This document shows, piece after piece, positions 55,713 to 64,000 of a stretch of 64,000 nt of DNA. Below the pieces are notes generated by a model. The model saw nothing but the letters and a program-made list of their open reading frames with translations, had not been told where the DNA came from and did no database searches. The position numbers were made by a program, and so were the translations under genes. The first letter of the stretch is position 1. Each line of letters begins with the position of its first letter. The stretch spans positions 133,789-197,788 of the forward strand of contig CAWDVK010000001.1 of the NCBI GenBank assembly GCA_963805715.1, in the 5' to 3' direction. Source of the stretch: CAWDVK01 sp963805715 (lineage in GTDB: Bacteria; Actinomycetota; Actinomycetes; Streptosporangiales; Streptosporangiaceae).

Positions 55713-55787
55713 GCCAGCCGGGCCAGGGGATGGCGCAGGCTGCCGGGGTGCTGGCTGCCCGGTGCTGGCTGCCCGGGAGGCCTGCCG

Positions 55788-57092
55788 TCAGGCGCTAGCC
55801 GACCAGTTGCCAGGGTCGGGCATGCCCAGCGGCACCGTCGCGGCCGAGGCCGGCAGGGCCGCCGGGCTGACGAAGGTGCTGCCGTCCGGGCCGGCCTCGA
55901 CGGCCTCCTGCAGCGCGCTGCCCTTGACGTACTGCGACCAGGGCAGGAACCACTCCGTCCAGCCGTTGTCCCAGGTCCCGGCCCGCGGGCTGCCGGTGAC
56001 CGTGACCGGGTCGCCGGGCACCTCCATGTTGTAGTAGGTCTCGGCGTCGGCCGGCGGCATGTTGACGCAGCCGTGGCTGACGTTGGTGAAGCCCTGCTCG
56101 CCGGTGGACCAGTAGGCGTCGTGCAGGTAGTCGCCCGACCAGGTGAAGCGGACCGACCACGGCACCTCGAGGCTGTAGCCGGGGCCCGTCATCAGCACCG
56201 GGTTGGCCTTGTCGATGGTGACGTAGGTGCCGTTCGGCGTGTCGTCGCCGGGCCTGCCGGTGCTGATCGGCCAGCGGTCCAGCAGGTGACCGTCCCGGAA
56301 CAGGTCCAGGTAATGGTCGGTCGTGCTCGCCACCACGATGAGCGAGCTGCCGATGCTGAACGACTGGGTCAGCGTGTGATCGCCGTAGACGCCGGGAGCG
56401 CCCTCGATCCCGTCCAGATGACCGGTGAAGCTCACCCGGGTGTAGGCGGGCCAGTAAGCGCGCGGACGGAAATCGAGGGTCTGGTTACCGTCCCAGTACC
56501 AGGCGCCGACGACCGGCTTAGACGTGGTGAGCTGCAGGGATCGCTCCACGGCGGCCTTGTTGGTGATCGGCTGACTGAACGTGAGCATGATCGGCATGCC
56601 AACGCCGTACGTATCGTTGTAGCCCTCGAAGATCATGGTCGAGAAGGTGCGCGCGGGCCGCAGGGTAGTGAAGGAGCTGGTCCGGGTGACCGGCGATCCG
56701 CCGGGGGCCACCGCGGTGGCGGTAACGGTATAAGTCGACGAAACGGCCAGTGCCCACGTGCTGTGCCAGGATGTCTGCGCGGAGTTCATGGTGCCGGCCA
56801 CGGCGCTTCCGGCTGCCGTGACCGAGACGCTGGTGAGCTTGCCGCGGGTGGCCGTGACGGTCACGCCCTGGCCGGGGCTGGCATTCGCCGTGCCGTTGGC
56901 CGGGCTGATGCTCAGCAGCGATGCTGCCGCTGAGCTCGCGGATGAGCTGGCTCCGGCATCGTGGTGACCGGGCGATGCGGTTCCGGACGTGCCTGCCGAG
57001 CAGGCGGCCGCCAGCAGGCCGGCCAGCGCGCAGGCCAGCATGACCAGCGCGAGCCGGCCCCGGCGCGCCGGGGATGGACCAGGCACCCGCAC
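55788..57092 (-). CDS. Lipoprotein L,D-transpeptidase (YkuD) with Ig-like domains
   Basis: A 434-residue protein. GTG 57092 has GGAGG seven bases upstream. A signal peptide with lipobox GLLAAAC is followed by a Ser/Ala linker, two Ig-like domains (LLSISPANGTANASPGQGVT; TFSTMIFEGYNDTYGVGMPI) and the YkuD catalytic domain: DHYLDLFRDGHLLDRWPIST, DDTPNGTYVTIDK and the nucleophile motif FTNVSHGCVNMPPADAETYY. This is the LdtMt2-type layout. It forms 3-3 peptide crosslinks in the wall. It lies 55 bp after the two lnt genes that would acylate its own N-terminal Cys. Confidence 0.95.
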   Translation of the reverse strand: MRVPGPSPARRGRLALVMLACALAGLLAAACSAGTSGTASPGHHDAGASSSASSAAASLLSISPANGTANASPGQGVTVTATRGKLTSVSVTAAGSAVAGTMNSAQTSWHSTWALAVSSTYTVTATAVAPGGSPVTRTSSFTTLRPARTFSTMIFEGYNDTYGVGMPIMLTFSQPITNKAAVERSLQLTTSKPVVGAWYWDGNQTLDFRPRAYWPAYTRVSFTGHLDGIEGAPGVYGDHTLTQSFSIGSSLIVVASTTDHYLDLFRDGHLLDRWPISTGRPGDDTPNGTYVTIDKANPVLMTGPGYSLEVPWSVRFTWSGDYLHDAYWSTGEQGFTNVSHGCVNMPPADAETYYNMEVPGDPVTVTGSPRAGTWDNGWTEWFLPWSQYVKGSALQEAVEAGPDGSTFVSPAALPASAATVPLGMPDPGNWSASA

Positions 57093-57147
57093 GGTGAGAC
57101 CTCCAGGGCAATCTGACTGCTCCGGCTCGGTCCCCGCGCCGGAGCAG

Positions 57148-58800
57148 TCAGGACCCGTCGCGGGGATGGGCGGCCGCGTTCCCGCCGGGTTGTGCGTCAG
57201 CGGCCGGTCCCTCCGATGAGGCACCGGCCAGCCGGGCTGTCCGGTCAGGTTCACGGCTGCCGTTCCAGGCTATGCGGGCCGGACGATGCGGACGAATCCG
57301 TGCCAGCCGGTCCGGCCGGCCGCGGGCCAGGGCGAGCAGCGCGGCGAGGACGAGGATCCCGATGGCCGTCCAGGGGACATAGTCGCCGAGCCGGTCATAC
57401 AGCGTCCTGGCCGACGCGGGCGGCAGCGCGAGCGAGACGACGATGGCTCCCCGCCGGGACGGCCCCGCGCTGGCGAGCAGGCGGCCGCGGGCGTCGAAGG
57501 CCACCGAGTCGCCGGTGAGCGCGGCCTGCACGACCGGCCGGCCGGTCTCGGCCGCGCGCAGTGCGCTGAGCGACGCGTGCTGGGCCAGCTCCCAGCTGCC
57601 CTGGAAGGTCGAGTCGGCGGTCTGGTAGATGATCAGCTGGGCGCCGTGGTCGGTGTCCACCCGTGACATGTCAGGGAACGCGGACTCGAAGCAGATCAGC
57701 ACGCCGATGGTCAGCGGCTGGCCAGACCGCAGCGTCGCGTGCAGCACGTGCGCGCCGGTCCCCGGCACCATGTTCTGGGCCGCGGCCTTGCTGATGCCGG
57801 ACAGCCAGCCGAGGGCCGACCGGAACGGGATGTACTCGCCGAAGGGCACCAGCCTGGTCTTGACGTAGCTGCCCTGGACGCCGGCCGGGCCGATCAGCAC
57901 GGCCACCTTCGACTTGTTCCCGGCGGCGTTCAGCGCGTCCTGGCTGACCAGCAGCTGCGCCCCGACCGCCGAGGACAGCCGCTCCAGCCTGCCGACCAGG
58001 CGCGGGCTGGCCGCCAGGTCGTACCCGACGCTGCTCTCGCCCCAGACGATCAGGTCAGCGCGCCGCGCCGGGCCCTCCGTGAGCTGCACGTCCGCGCTGA
58101 CTCGCTGGGCCGGGCCGTTGAGTATCCCCGGCTGCACGAGCGCGACCGTGACGTGCCGGGCCGCGGCCGGGGGCGGGGTCAGCGCGAAGATGGCGGGACC
58201 CGCCACGGCGGCGGCCAGCGCGGCGGCCAGCCCGATCAGCCGGGGCAGGCCGCGGGCCACCAGCGCGATCACGATGCCCGTGTTCGCTACCACCAGCGCG
58301 ATCGTGACCAGCCAGACGCCGCCGGCCGCCGCCAGCGCCAGGATGGCCGGATGCTGCCACTGGGTCGCCCCGAGGACGGCCCAGGGTCCGCCGAGGGCCT
58401 GCCAGGACCTGATCCACTCGGTCAGCAGCCAGGCACTGGGCACGACCGCCAGTGCCGCCAGCGCGCGCCGCCAGGACACCGGCGGCCGTAGCAGGCTCCA
58501 GGCGGACACGCCGACGGCGGTCCACAGGAATCCGAGCGCGATCGCGATCAGCGGCATGGCCGGCCCCAGGTTGGGGAGCAGCCAGTACATCGCGACCAGC
58601 AGGTAGCCGGTGCCGAACCACCAGGCGCGCACGGCCGCCTCGCGCCGGCTCGGGGCGCCGCGCATCAGCAGCAGGCCGGGGACCAGCCCGATCCAGCCCA
58701 GGAACTCCAGGTTGGGTGCCGGGAACGCCAGCACCGGCAGGGCGCCCGCCAGCAGCGCGCCATACCGGACGGGCTGCGCCAGGGCGCGCCAGACTGCCAC
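57148..58800 (-). CDS. lnt: Apolipoprotein N-acyltransferase (first paralogue)
   Basis: A 550-residue protein. Five to six N-terminal helices (LAFPAPNLEFLGWIGLVPGL, WWFGTGYLLVAMYWLLPNLG) precede the carbon-nitrogen-hydrolase domain: Glu in DLIVWGESSVGYDLAASPRL, Lys/loop in YVKTRLVPFGEYIPFRSALG and the Cys nucleophile in IGVLICFESAFPDMSRVDTD. A final helix and a polar tail follow. It transfers the third acyl chain to the alpha-amine of mature lipoproteins in the cytoplasmic membrane. GTG 58800 is used; the ribosome site is weak. It lies between lnt2 and the lipoprotein L,D-transpeptidase. Confidence 0.94.
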   Translation of the reverse strand: MAVWRALAQPVRYGALLAGALPVLAFPAPNLEFLGWIGLVPGLLLMRGAPSRREAAVRAWWFGTGYLLVAMYWLLPNLGPAMPLIAIALGFLWTAVGVSAWSLLRPPVSWRRALAALAVVPSAWLLTEWIRSWQALGGPWAVLGATQWQHPAILALAAAGGVWLVTIALVVANTGIVIALVARGLPRLIGLAAALAAAVAGPAIFALTPPPAAARHVTVALVQPGILNGPAQRVSADVQLTEGPARRADLIVWGESSVGYDLAASPRLVGRLERLSSAVGAQLLVSQDALNAAGNKSKVAVLIGPAGVQGSYVKTRLVPFGEYIPFRSALGWLSGISKAAAQNMVPGTGAHVLHATLRSGQPLTIGVLICFESAFPDMSRVDTDHGAQLIIYQTADSTFQGSWELAQHASLSALRAAETGRPVVQAALTGDSVAFDARGRLLASAGPSRRGAIVVSLALPPASARTLYDRLGDYVPWTAIGILVLAALLALARGRPDRLARIRPHRPARIAWNGSREPDRTARLAGASSEGPAADAQPGGNAAAHPRDGS

Positions 58801-58839
58801 TCTGCCATTCTGCGCCAGAATGACGCGGGCCCGGGCGCC

Positions 58840-58893
58840 GGGCTGGCTCAGGGCTCGGCTAGGGCTCGGGCTCGGGCTGGCTCAGGGCTCGGG
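58840..58893. repeat. 19-bp direct repeat flanking the lnt2 stop codon
   Basis: GGGCTGGCTCAGGGCTCGG at 58840-58858 and 58875-58893. The stop codon (complement of 58859-58861) lies between the two copies. Confidence 0.8.
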
Positions 58894-60736
58894 CTGGCTC
58901 GGGCCGTGCCGCGGGCGCCGCCCGCCGGGCTCGCCGGCGGTCAGCGACGCCAGTCGCCAGCGCCCAGGCCAGCGCGGCCAGCGTCAGGCCGGTCAGCAGG
59001 CCTTCCGGCCAGCCGCCGAGCCGGTCGGCGAGGGTCATGCTGGTGCGCAGCGGCACCCTGGCCTCGATCTCCGCGCGCCGCCAGAGGCCGGTATGCGCCA
59101 GCAGGGAGCCGTCCGGCGCGATGATCGCGCTGACGCCGGTCGTGGAGGCCACCACCACGGCGCGGTTGTGCTCGACGGCCCGGATCCGCGCCATCGCGAG
59201 CTGCTGCAGCGTCTCGCCGGTGTACCCGTTGAGCTCGAAGTCGGCGTCGTTGGTCTGCACGCTGAGCAGGTTCGCCCCGGCGGCCACCTCCGAGGACACC
59301 AGGCCGTCGAAGCCGACCTCGTAGCAGATGACGTCGCCGAGCCGGATCTTGCCGACGCGGAACACGACAGCCCGGTGCCCCGGGGTGAAGTTAACCGGCT
59401 GCAGCGATGGTAGCGAGGTGACGTGATCCAGCAGGCCCCGGAACGGGATGACCTCGCCGAACGGCACCAGCCTGCGCTTGATGTAGACGGCGACCGGGCC
59501 GCGCGCTGGCAGCCACAGCTGGCCCGCGTTGCGCACCGGATCCTGGAGCACCGCGCCGACAAGCACTGGCCGGCTGATATCGCCGACCGCGGTGGCGATG
59601 GTGGAGTAGCTCAGCGGATCGAGCTCGGGATCCTGATCAGTCGAATTCTCCGGCCAGATCACCAGGTCCGGTGCCTGCCGCGCGCCTGCCCGCACCCGGG
59701 CGGCCAGCTGCTCGGTGGCGGCGGCATGGTTGTCGGTCACCGTGGTCGCCCGGAGCAGGTCGGGCAGGTTACGCGCGTGCGGCACGTTCCCCTGCACGGC
59801 GGCGACTTCCGCGGCCGGCGTGCCAGGCGTGCCCTCGTCGACGGGCAGCCACGCGCCGGCCAGAGTCAGGCCGGCCGCGGCTGCCAGCGCGGCCGCCGGG
59901 CCGGCCCGCCGCCGCAGCCAGTCCGGCCGCTGCGCTGTGCCTGCCAGATTCCCGGTGCCTGCCGGATTCCCGGTGCCTGCCGGATTCCCGGTGCCTGCCG
60001 GATCCCTGGTGCCTGCCGGATCCCGGGCCGCGTCGGCCGGACCATGCGCCGGGCGGCGCTGACGCTGGCGCGCCGTGCCCACCAGCAGCCAGGCCAGGCA
60101 CCCGCCGGCCAGCCCGAGCAGGAACGTGAGGAACGTCGGGCCGCCCACTGCGACCCAGCCGGCGGTCGGGGCGCTCGCCTGGCTCATCATCAGCCGCCCC
60201 CACGGGAAGCCCTCCCATGGCCACCGCTCGCGCACCGCCTCGGCCGCCACCCACCAGCCGCCGACCAGGACCGGCCAGGCGCGCAGCCGCAGCAGCAGCC
60301 ACTGCCCGATCGTCAGCACCGCGAAGATCAGTGTCTCGGCTATCGCGAGCGCCGCCCAGACATACCAGGCGACATTGATGAGCCAGATGAGCAGCGGGCC
60401 GAAGAAGGCCAGGCCGAAGACGGCGCCGACGGCGACTGCCGTCCGCAGCCGCTGGCCCCGGAGCGCGACGGCCAGCAGCGCCGGGCCGGCGACGGCCAGC
60501 GGCCAGATCCCGGCCGGCGGGAACGCGGCCGCGAGCGCCAGGCCGCCGGCCAGCGCGATCAGCAGGGCCAGCCGCGCCGGCAGGACGCCAGCGCGCCGGG
60601 GGCCAGGTCGAGCGCCCGGGCGCGCCGCCGGGGCTGGCTGAGCGTGCGGGCTGGCGGGACGCAGGGCAGCGGCCGGGCCGGCGCCTGGATCGGTACCGGC
60701 CGGCTGAGCCCCGTCACTGCCGCCGGTCAGCCGCAC
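58859..60736 (-). CDS. lnt: Apolipoprotein N-acyltransferase (second paralogue)
   Basis: A 625-residue protein. GTG 60736 has a strong GGAGG four to five bases upstream, so the earlier in-frame ATG (60865) is not chosen. After a 55-residue Pro/Ala-rich stretch come about six helices and the nitrilase-like domain with Glu in DLVIWPENSTDQDPELDPLS, VYIKRRLVPFGEVIPFRGLL and the Cys nucleophile in LGDVICYEVGFDGLVSSEVA. A cytoplasmic or loop insertion carries five copies of a six-residue unit (DPAGTG/NPAGTG). It works with, or instead of, the adjacent paralogue; tandem lnt genes are known in Streptomyces. The stop lies in GGGCTC-type repeats. Confidence 0.93.
   Translation of the reverse strand: MRLTGGSDGAQPAGTDPGAGPAAALRPASPHAQPAPAARPGARPGPRRAGVLPARLALLIALAGGLALAAAFPPAGIWPLAVAGPALLAVALRGQRLRTAVAVGAVFGLAFFGPLLIWLINVAWYVWAALAIAETLIFAVLTIGQWLLLRLRAWPVLVGGWWVAAEAVRERWPWEGFPWGRLMMSQASAPTAGWVAVGGPTFLTFLLGLAGGCLAWLLVGTARQRQRRPAHGPADAARDPAGTRDPAGTGNPAGTGNPAGTGNLAGTAQRPDWLRRRAGPAAALAAAAGLTLAGAWLPVDEGTPGTPAAEVAAVQGNVPHARNLPDLLRATTVTDNHAAATEQLAARVRAGARQAPDLVIWPENSTDQDPELDPLSYSTIATAVGDISRPVLVGAVLQDPVRNAGQLWLPARGPVAVYIKRRLVPFGEVIPFRGLLDHVTSLPSLQPVNFTPGHRAVVFRVGKIRLGDVICYEVGFDGLVSSEVAAGANLLSVQTNDADFELNGYTGETLQQLAMARIRAVEHNRAVVVASTTGVSAIIAPDGSLLAHTGLWRRAEIEARVPLRTSMTLADRLGGWPEGLLTGLTLAALAWALATGVADRRRARRAAPAARPEPARALSQPEPEP
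59937..60026. repeat. 18-bp tandem repeat, 5 copies, inside lnt2
   Basis: GTGCCTGCCGGATTCCCG and close variants at 59937, 59955, 59973, 59991 and 60009. It encodes the PAGTGN/PAGTRD units in frame. Confidence 0.9.
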
Positions 60737-60927
60737 AGTTCCTCCGCGACGTGCGTTTCGGAAAATGCCTAGGTCTGCGAGCGTAGCCGGGGCCAGGTCC
60801 GGGACCGCCGCCACCAGCGTGGGCGGGCATCCGATTACCGCATCCGTGGGATTGCAGCTATTCACCGTGATAACATCGTCACCGTCTGTTTGCTTAGCAA
60901 CGGGCCAATGCCCTGATAAAGGCGTTT

Positions 60928-61656
60928 GTGACGAGGTTCGGGTCCTTGATCAAGATTAGATACGCCGAGCTGCCGACTGGCTTACACGTGCGCGCGGAGG
61001 TCGAGGGCAAGAGCACGGTCATCTATCTGCTCCCCGGCCTCACCCCCGTCCAGCGGCGGGACGCGCTGGCTCGCGCGCGCAGCAGCGCACGGCTCGGATA
61101 CGGACCGGAACTGCCCTGGTCCGGCGTGGCCGCGGCCGTCGCGGTGGACCGGATCCATACCACGCTGCGCAATGGACTCGCGGCGCTGCGCGCGCACCCG
61201 CTTTTCTTCGTCCCGCCGATGGCCATCATGGTGTCGGCCGTTCTCGTCTGCGTCCTGCTCGCCTCCCTCAACATCAGCGTCGGGCCGCTCGGGACCGGTC
61301 ACGGCGCCGGCGCATATTTCGGCCTGCCGCACTTCTGGACCGGCGGGGGCGTCCAGCCGCGGCCTGCCGCGAGCAGCCTGTCCCGCAGGCCGCGTCCGGC
61401 CACCCGCGGTACCGGCAGCGCCCGGCCGGTGAGCGGGTTCTCGGCGCCCGCGCCCCAGTACCCCGCTGCTCCGGGGCCGACGCCCTCCCCCGATCCGTCG
61501 CCAGACCCGTCGCCATCCGGATCATCATCACCGCCGTCCGGCAGCACGTCGCCGCCCGGCTCGTCCCCGCCGGCCTCAACGTCTCCGACGCCGACTCAGT
61601 CGGCGATGCCGGGCTGCCTCAAGGTCGACAAGCTGGTCGTGTGCGTGCACGTGTAA
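60928..61656 (+). CDS. Single-pass membrane protein with Pro/Ser-rich external tail
   Basis: A 242-residue protein from GTG 60928. The N-terminal about 90 residues are soluble (FGSLIKIRYAELPTGLHVRA, KSTVIYLLPGLTPVQRRDAL) with the look of a conserved actinobacterial domain. One membrane helix follows (FVPPMAIMVSAVLVCVLLAS), then a 110-residue Pro/Ser-rich tail ending in a Cys pair (PGCLKVDKLVVCVHV). No known family assigned. The AT-rich 60 bp before it are a good promoter region; the gene is divergent from lnt2. Confidence 0.75.
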   Translation: MTRFGSLIKIRYAELPTGLHVRAEVEGKSTVIYLLPGLTPVQRRDALARARSSARLGYGPELPWSGVAAAVAVDRIHTTLRNGLAALRAHPLFFVPPMAIMVSAVLVCVLLASLNISVGPLGTGHGAGAYFGLPHFWTGGGVQPRPAASSLSRRPRPATRGTGSARPVSGFSAPAPQYPAAPGPTPSPDPSPDPSPSGSSSPPSGSTSPPGSSPPASTSPTPTQSAMPGCLKVDKLVVCVHV

Positions 61657-61792
61657 CTGGCTGGCGCGTCCCGCAGGCTGGTTAGCGCCCCGGCTGATGC
61701 GCAAGACCGTTCAAGACGGCCAGGCGCATGCCGCAGACTGGGACGCAGACGGCCGCACCGCGGCCGCGGGCCGAGCAGAGCGGAGAGGCGAC

Positions 61793-62755
61793 GTGACCCG
61801 CCGGGGCTGGTGGTTGTTCGCAGCGATGAGCGTGATCTGGGGGATCCCGTACCTGCTGATCAAGGTCGCGGTGGCCGGCGTGCCGGTGCCGGTGCTCGTG
61901 CTGACCAGGGTCGGTGTCGGGGCGCTGCTGCTGCTCCCGGTCGCCGCGGGCCGCCGCGAGCTCGCCGTGCTGCGCCCGCACTGGCGGTGGCTCGCCGCCT
62001 TCGCGCTGGTGGAGATCGTCATCCCGTGGCTGCTGCTGTCCGAGGCCGAGACCAGGCTGCCCAGCTCGCTCAGCGGACTGCTCATCGCCTCGGTTCCGAT
62101 CCTGGTCGCGATCCTGTCCCGGCTCACCGGGGGAACTGACCGGCTCAGCGCGGTGCGCTGGGCGGGCCTGCTCGTCGGGCTGGCCGGGGTCATCCTGCTG
62201 GCCGGGCCCGGCGCCCCGGCCGGCGACCTCGGATCGATCGGCGAGGTGCTCCTGGTGGCCCTGTGCTACGCCACCGGCCCGCTGATCGCCAGCCGCAAGC
62301 TGAGCGAGCTGCCGCCGATCGGCATGACGGCGGCCTGCCTGGCGTTCGCCGCCGTCATCTACGCCCCGCTCGCGGCGCTGTCCTGGCCGTCCTCGTTGCC
62401 GTCGGCGCGGGTGCTGGGCGCTATGGCCGGGCTGGCGGTGCTCTGCACGGCCGTGGCCTTCCTGCTCTTCTTCGCGCTGATCGCCGAGGTCGGCCCGGCC
62501 AGGGCCAGCGTCATCACCTACATCAACCCCGCGGTCGCGGTCGGGCTGGGCGTCTGGGTCCTCAGCGAGCGGCTCACCCCGGCTATGGCGGTGTCGTTCG
62601 CGCTGATTCTCGGCGGCTCCGTGCTGGCCACCCGCGGCGGCCGGCGCGGCACCGAGGACCTGGCCGCCGAGGTCGCCCCGCGGCAGGCCGACCTCGGTGA
62701 TCGGGGCGGCCTGCCCGGCGATAACTGCCCTGCCGTCGGTCAGCAGCCCGGCTAG
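61793..62755 (+). CDS. EamA/DMT-family transporter
   Basis: A 320-residue protein with ten membrane helices from GTG 61793 (GGAGAGG upstream). Two EamA repeats begin at GWWLFAAMSVIWGIPYLLIK and SIGEVLLVALCYATGPLIAS, ending in ITYINPAVAVGLGVWVLSER with a Gly-rich last helix. The family exports metabolites, amino acids or drugs; the substrate is not evident. Residues before the GTG are shadow-like. It ends 10 bp before serS and may be co-transcribed with it. Confidence 0.92.
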   Translation: MTRRGWWLFAAMSVIWGIPYLLIKVAVAGVPVPVLVLTRVGVGALLLLPVAAGRRELAVLRPHWRWLAAFALVEIVIPWLLLSEAETRLPSSLSGLLIASVPILVAILSRLTGGTDRLSAVRWAGLLVGLAGVILLAGPGAPAGDLGSIGEVLLVALCYATGPLIASRKLSELPPIGMTAACLAFAAVIYAPLAALSWPSSLPSARVLGAMAGLAVLCTAVAFLLFFALIAEVGPARASVITYINPAVAVGLGVWVLSERLTPAMAVSFALILGGSVLATRGGRRGTEDLAAEVAPRQADLGDRGGLPGDNCPAVGQQPG

Positions 62756-62765
62756 ACTCGCGCAA

Positions 62766-64000
62766 GTGATTGACCTCAAGGCTGCACGGCAGGAACCTGA
62801 TCGCTATCGCGAGGCGCTGGCCAGGCGCGGCGCCGCGGCGGACTTCGACGCGCTGCTCGCCGCGGATGCGAGCTGGCGTTCCCACACGGAGCGGGCCGAG
62901 GCCCTGCGCGCGGCGCAGAAGCGATCGTCGAAGGGCAAGCCGCCGGGGCCGGCCGAGATCGAGGAGCTGCGCCAGCTCAAGGAGGAACTGGCCGCCGCCG
63001 AGGCCGACCAGGCCCGGTCCGGCCGGCAGCGTGATGAGCTGCTGGCCCGGATCCCGAACCTGCCCGATCCGACGGCCGCCGACGGCATGGACGAGGAAGA
63101 CGCCCAGCTGGTCAGGACCTGGGGCCAGCCGCCGCAGTTCAGCTTCGAGCCGCGGGACGCCATGGAGCTCGGCTCGCCGCGCGGCTGGATCGACATGGCC
63201 AGGGGCGCGCGGCTGGCGGGATCCCGGTTCGCCTACCGGATCGGCGATGTCGCGCTCGCCGAGATGGCGCTCTACCGGTACGTGATCGACAAGCTGACCG
63301 GCCAGGGGTTCCTGCTGGTCCTGCCGCCGGTCCTGGCCGGTGAGCGGGCCATGTACGGGACCGGGTTCCTGCCCACCGAGGAGTCCAACCTGTACCACCT
63401 GGAGAAGGACGACCTCTACCTCACCGGCACCTCCGAGGTCGCGCTGGCCGGCATCCACACCGACGAGCGGCTGGAGGAAGACGAGCTGCCGGCCCGGTAC
63501 ACGGCCTTCACCACCAATTTCCGTCGCGAGGCGGGCGCGGCGGGCAAGGACACCAAGGGCATGTTCCGCGTGCACCAGTTCGACAAGGTCGAGATGTACG
63601 TCTACTGCCGCCCGGAGGACTCGGCTGGCCTGCACGAGGAGCTGCTGTCCTACGAGGAGGAGATCGCCCGCGAACTCGGGCTGCCGTACCGGGTGATGAA
63701 CATCGCCGTCGGTGACCTGGGCGCGCCGGCCGCGAAGAAGTATGACATCGAGGCATGGTTCCCGACTCAGCAGCGCTACCGGGAGATCACCTCCTGCTCG
63801 AACACCACGGACTACCAGGCCCGGCGGCTGAACATCCGGTTCCGCCGGGACGGCAAGCTGGAGTTCGCGCACACGCTGAACGGCACCGGCGCGACGGCCA
63901 GGGCACTGCTGTCCATCATGGAGAACTTCCAGGACGAAGGCGGCAGGGTCGCTGTGCCGGAGGCGCTGCAGCGCTTCGGCGCGCCCGCCGTCATCGGCGG
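62766..64000 (+). CDS. serS: Seryl-tRNA synthetase (3' end beyond the window)
   Basis: 411 codons from GTG 62766 without a stop. The N-terminal coiled-coil arm that grips the long variable arm of tRNA-Ser (IEELRQLKEELAAAEADQAR, ELLARIPNLPDPTAADGMDE) is followed by the class II core: GSRFAYRIGDVALAEMALYR with VIDKLTGQGFLLVLPPVLAG, motif 2 YTAFTTNFRREAGAAGKDTK with GMFRVHQFDKVEMYVYC, and EITSCSNTTDYQARRLNIRF through FAHTLNGTGATARALLSIME before motif 3. It charges tRNA-Ser (and Sec). It reads off the right edge, so no stop is seen. Confidence 0.97.
   Translation, partial: MIDLKAARQEPDRYREALARRGAAADFDALLAADASWRSHTERAEALRAAQKRSSKGKPPGPAEIEELRQLKEELAAAEADQARSGRQRDELLARIPNLPDPTAADGMDEEDAQLVRTWGQPPQFSFEPRDAMELGSPRGWIDMARGARLAGSRFAYRIGDVALAEMALYRYVIDKLTGQGFLLVLPPVLAGERAMYGTGFLPTEESNLYHLEKDDLYLTGTSEVALAGIHTDERLEEDELPARYTAFTTNFRREAGAAGKDTKGMFRVHQFDKVEMYVYCRPEDSAGLHEELLSYEEEIARELGLPYRVMNIAVGDLGAPAAKKYDIEAWFPTQQRYREITSCSNTTDYQARRLNIRFRRDGKLEFAHTLNGTGATARALLSIMENFQDEGGRVAVPEALQRFGAPAVIG

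Overview
The window is chromosomal DNA of a very GC-rich actinobacterium. The signs are third-position G/C bias, many GTG starts, ATGA/GTGA-type translational coupling, F420-linked enzyme families, paired apolipoprotein N-acyltransferases, and a cslA-glxA-cslZ operon known from filamentous Streptomyces. A filamentous actinomycete (Streptosporangiales/Streptomyces-like) is the best guess; the species cannot be named from this sequence alone.

Layout. 1-7.2 kb: glycogen genes (a frameshifted amylo-1,6-glucosidase and an intact GlgX), a DedA-like membrane protein, a Hen1/Pnkp fusion remnant, a frameshifted PHA depolymerase and a SHOCT membrane protein. 7.2-7.85 kb: a divergent intergenic region with hairpins and DnaA-box-like sites. 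7.8-14.3 kb: membrane protein, uracil-DNA glycosylase, secreted protein, EEP-fold nuclease, Nudix hydrolase, and a permease behind a CsoR-type operator with a repeat-encoded His tail. 14.6-18 kb: terminator, Lon protease with a candidate ClgR box, PIG-L deacetylase. 18.2-21.8 kb: hom-thrC-thrB. 21.8-27.8 kb, opposite strand: cslA-glxA-cslZ plus a coupled fourth membrane gene. 27.8-29.3 kb: an AT-richer intergenic region and a deleted IS982-like element. 29.3-32.2 kb: F420-type oxidoreductase, NlpC/P60 hydrolase, a FhuF fragment, an SRPBCC protein, and a ClpN/HTH pair with a double operator. 32.3-40.2 kb: a six-gene acyl-CoA catabolic operon resembling atu/liu or the mycobacterial accA2-accD2 locus (AtuA-like, carboxylase beta and alpha, dehydrogenase, hydratase, TetR). 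40.3-48.4 kb: small proteins, a repeat-built secreted protein, a threonine aldolase deletion remnant, a Ddn-type oxidoreductase, an SpoU methyltransferase, a serine hydrolase and DedA. 48.8-55.7 kb: a coupled surface-polysaccharide operon (two GT2 enzymes, a deacetylase, a flippase, a large membrane protein). 55.8-60.7 kb: two lnt genes followed by a lipoprotein L,D-transpeptidase. 60.9-64 kb: an anchored Pro/Ser-rich protein, a DMT transporter and serS running off the end.

Three themes stand out beyond the gene list. (1) Deletion scars: the 5' and 3' ends of genes are joined with the middle missing (hen1-pnkp, threonine aldolase, the IS982 transposase), and only the 3' end of fhuF remains. 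(2) Single-site frameshifts in otherwise well-conserved genes (amylo-glucosidase, phaZ, carboxylase alpha, polysaccharide deacetylase, permease tail). One is a clean CTAG duplication; the 1-nt events could be assembly errors. (3) Short tandem repeats that lie across stop codons in about eight genes, so that repeat-number change would alter C-termini. The best-organised candidate biological unit is the cslA-glxA-cslZ operon with its coupled fourth membrane protein.
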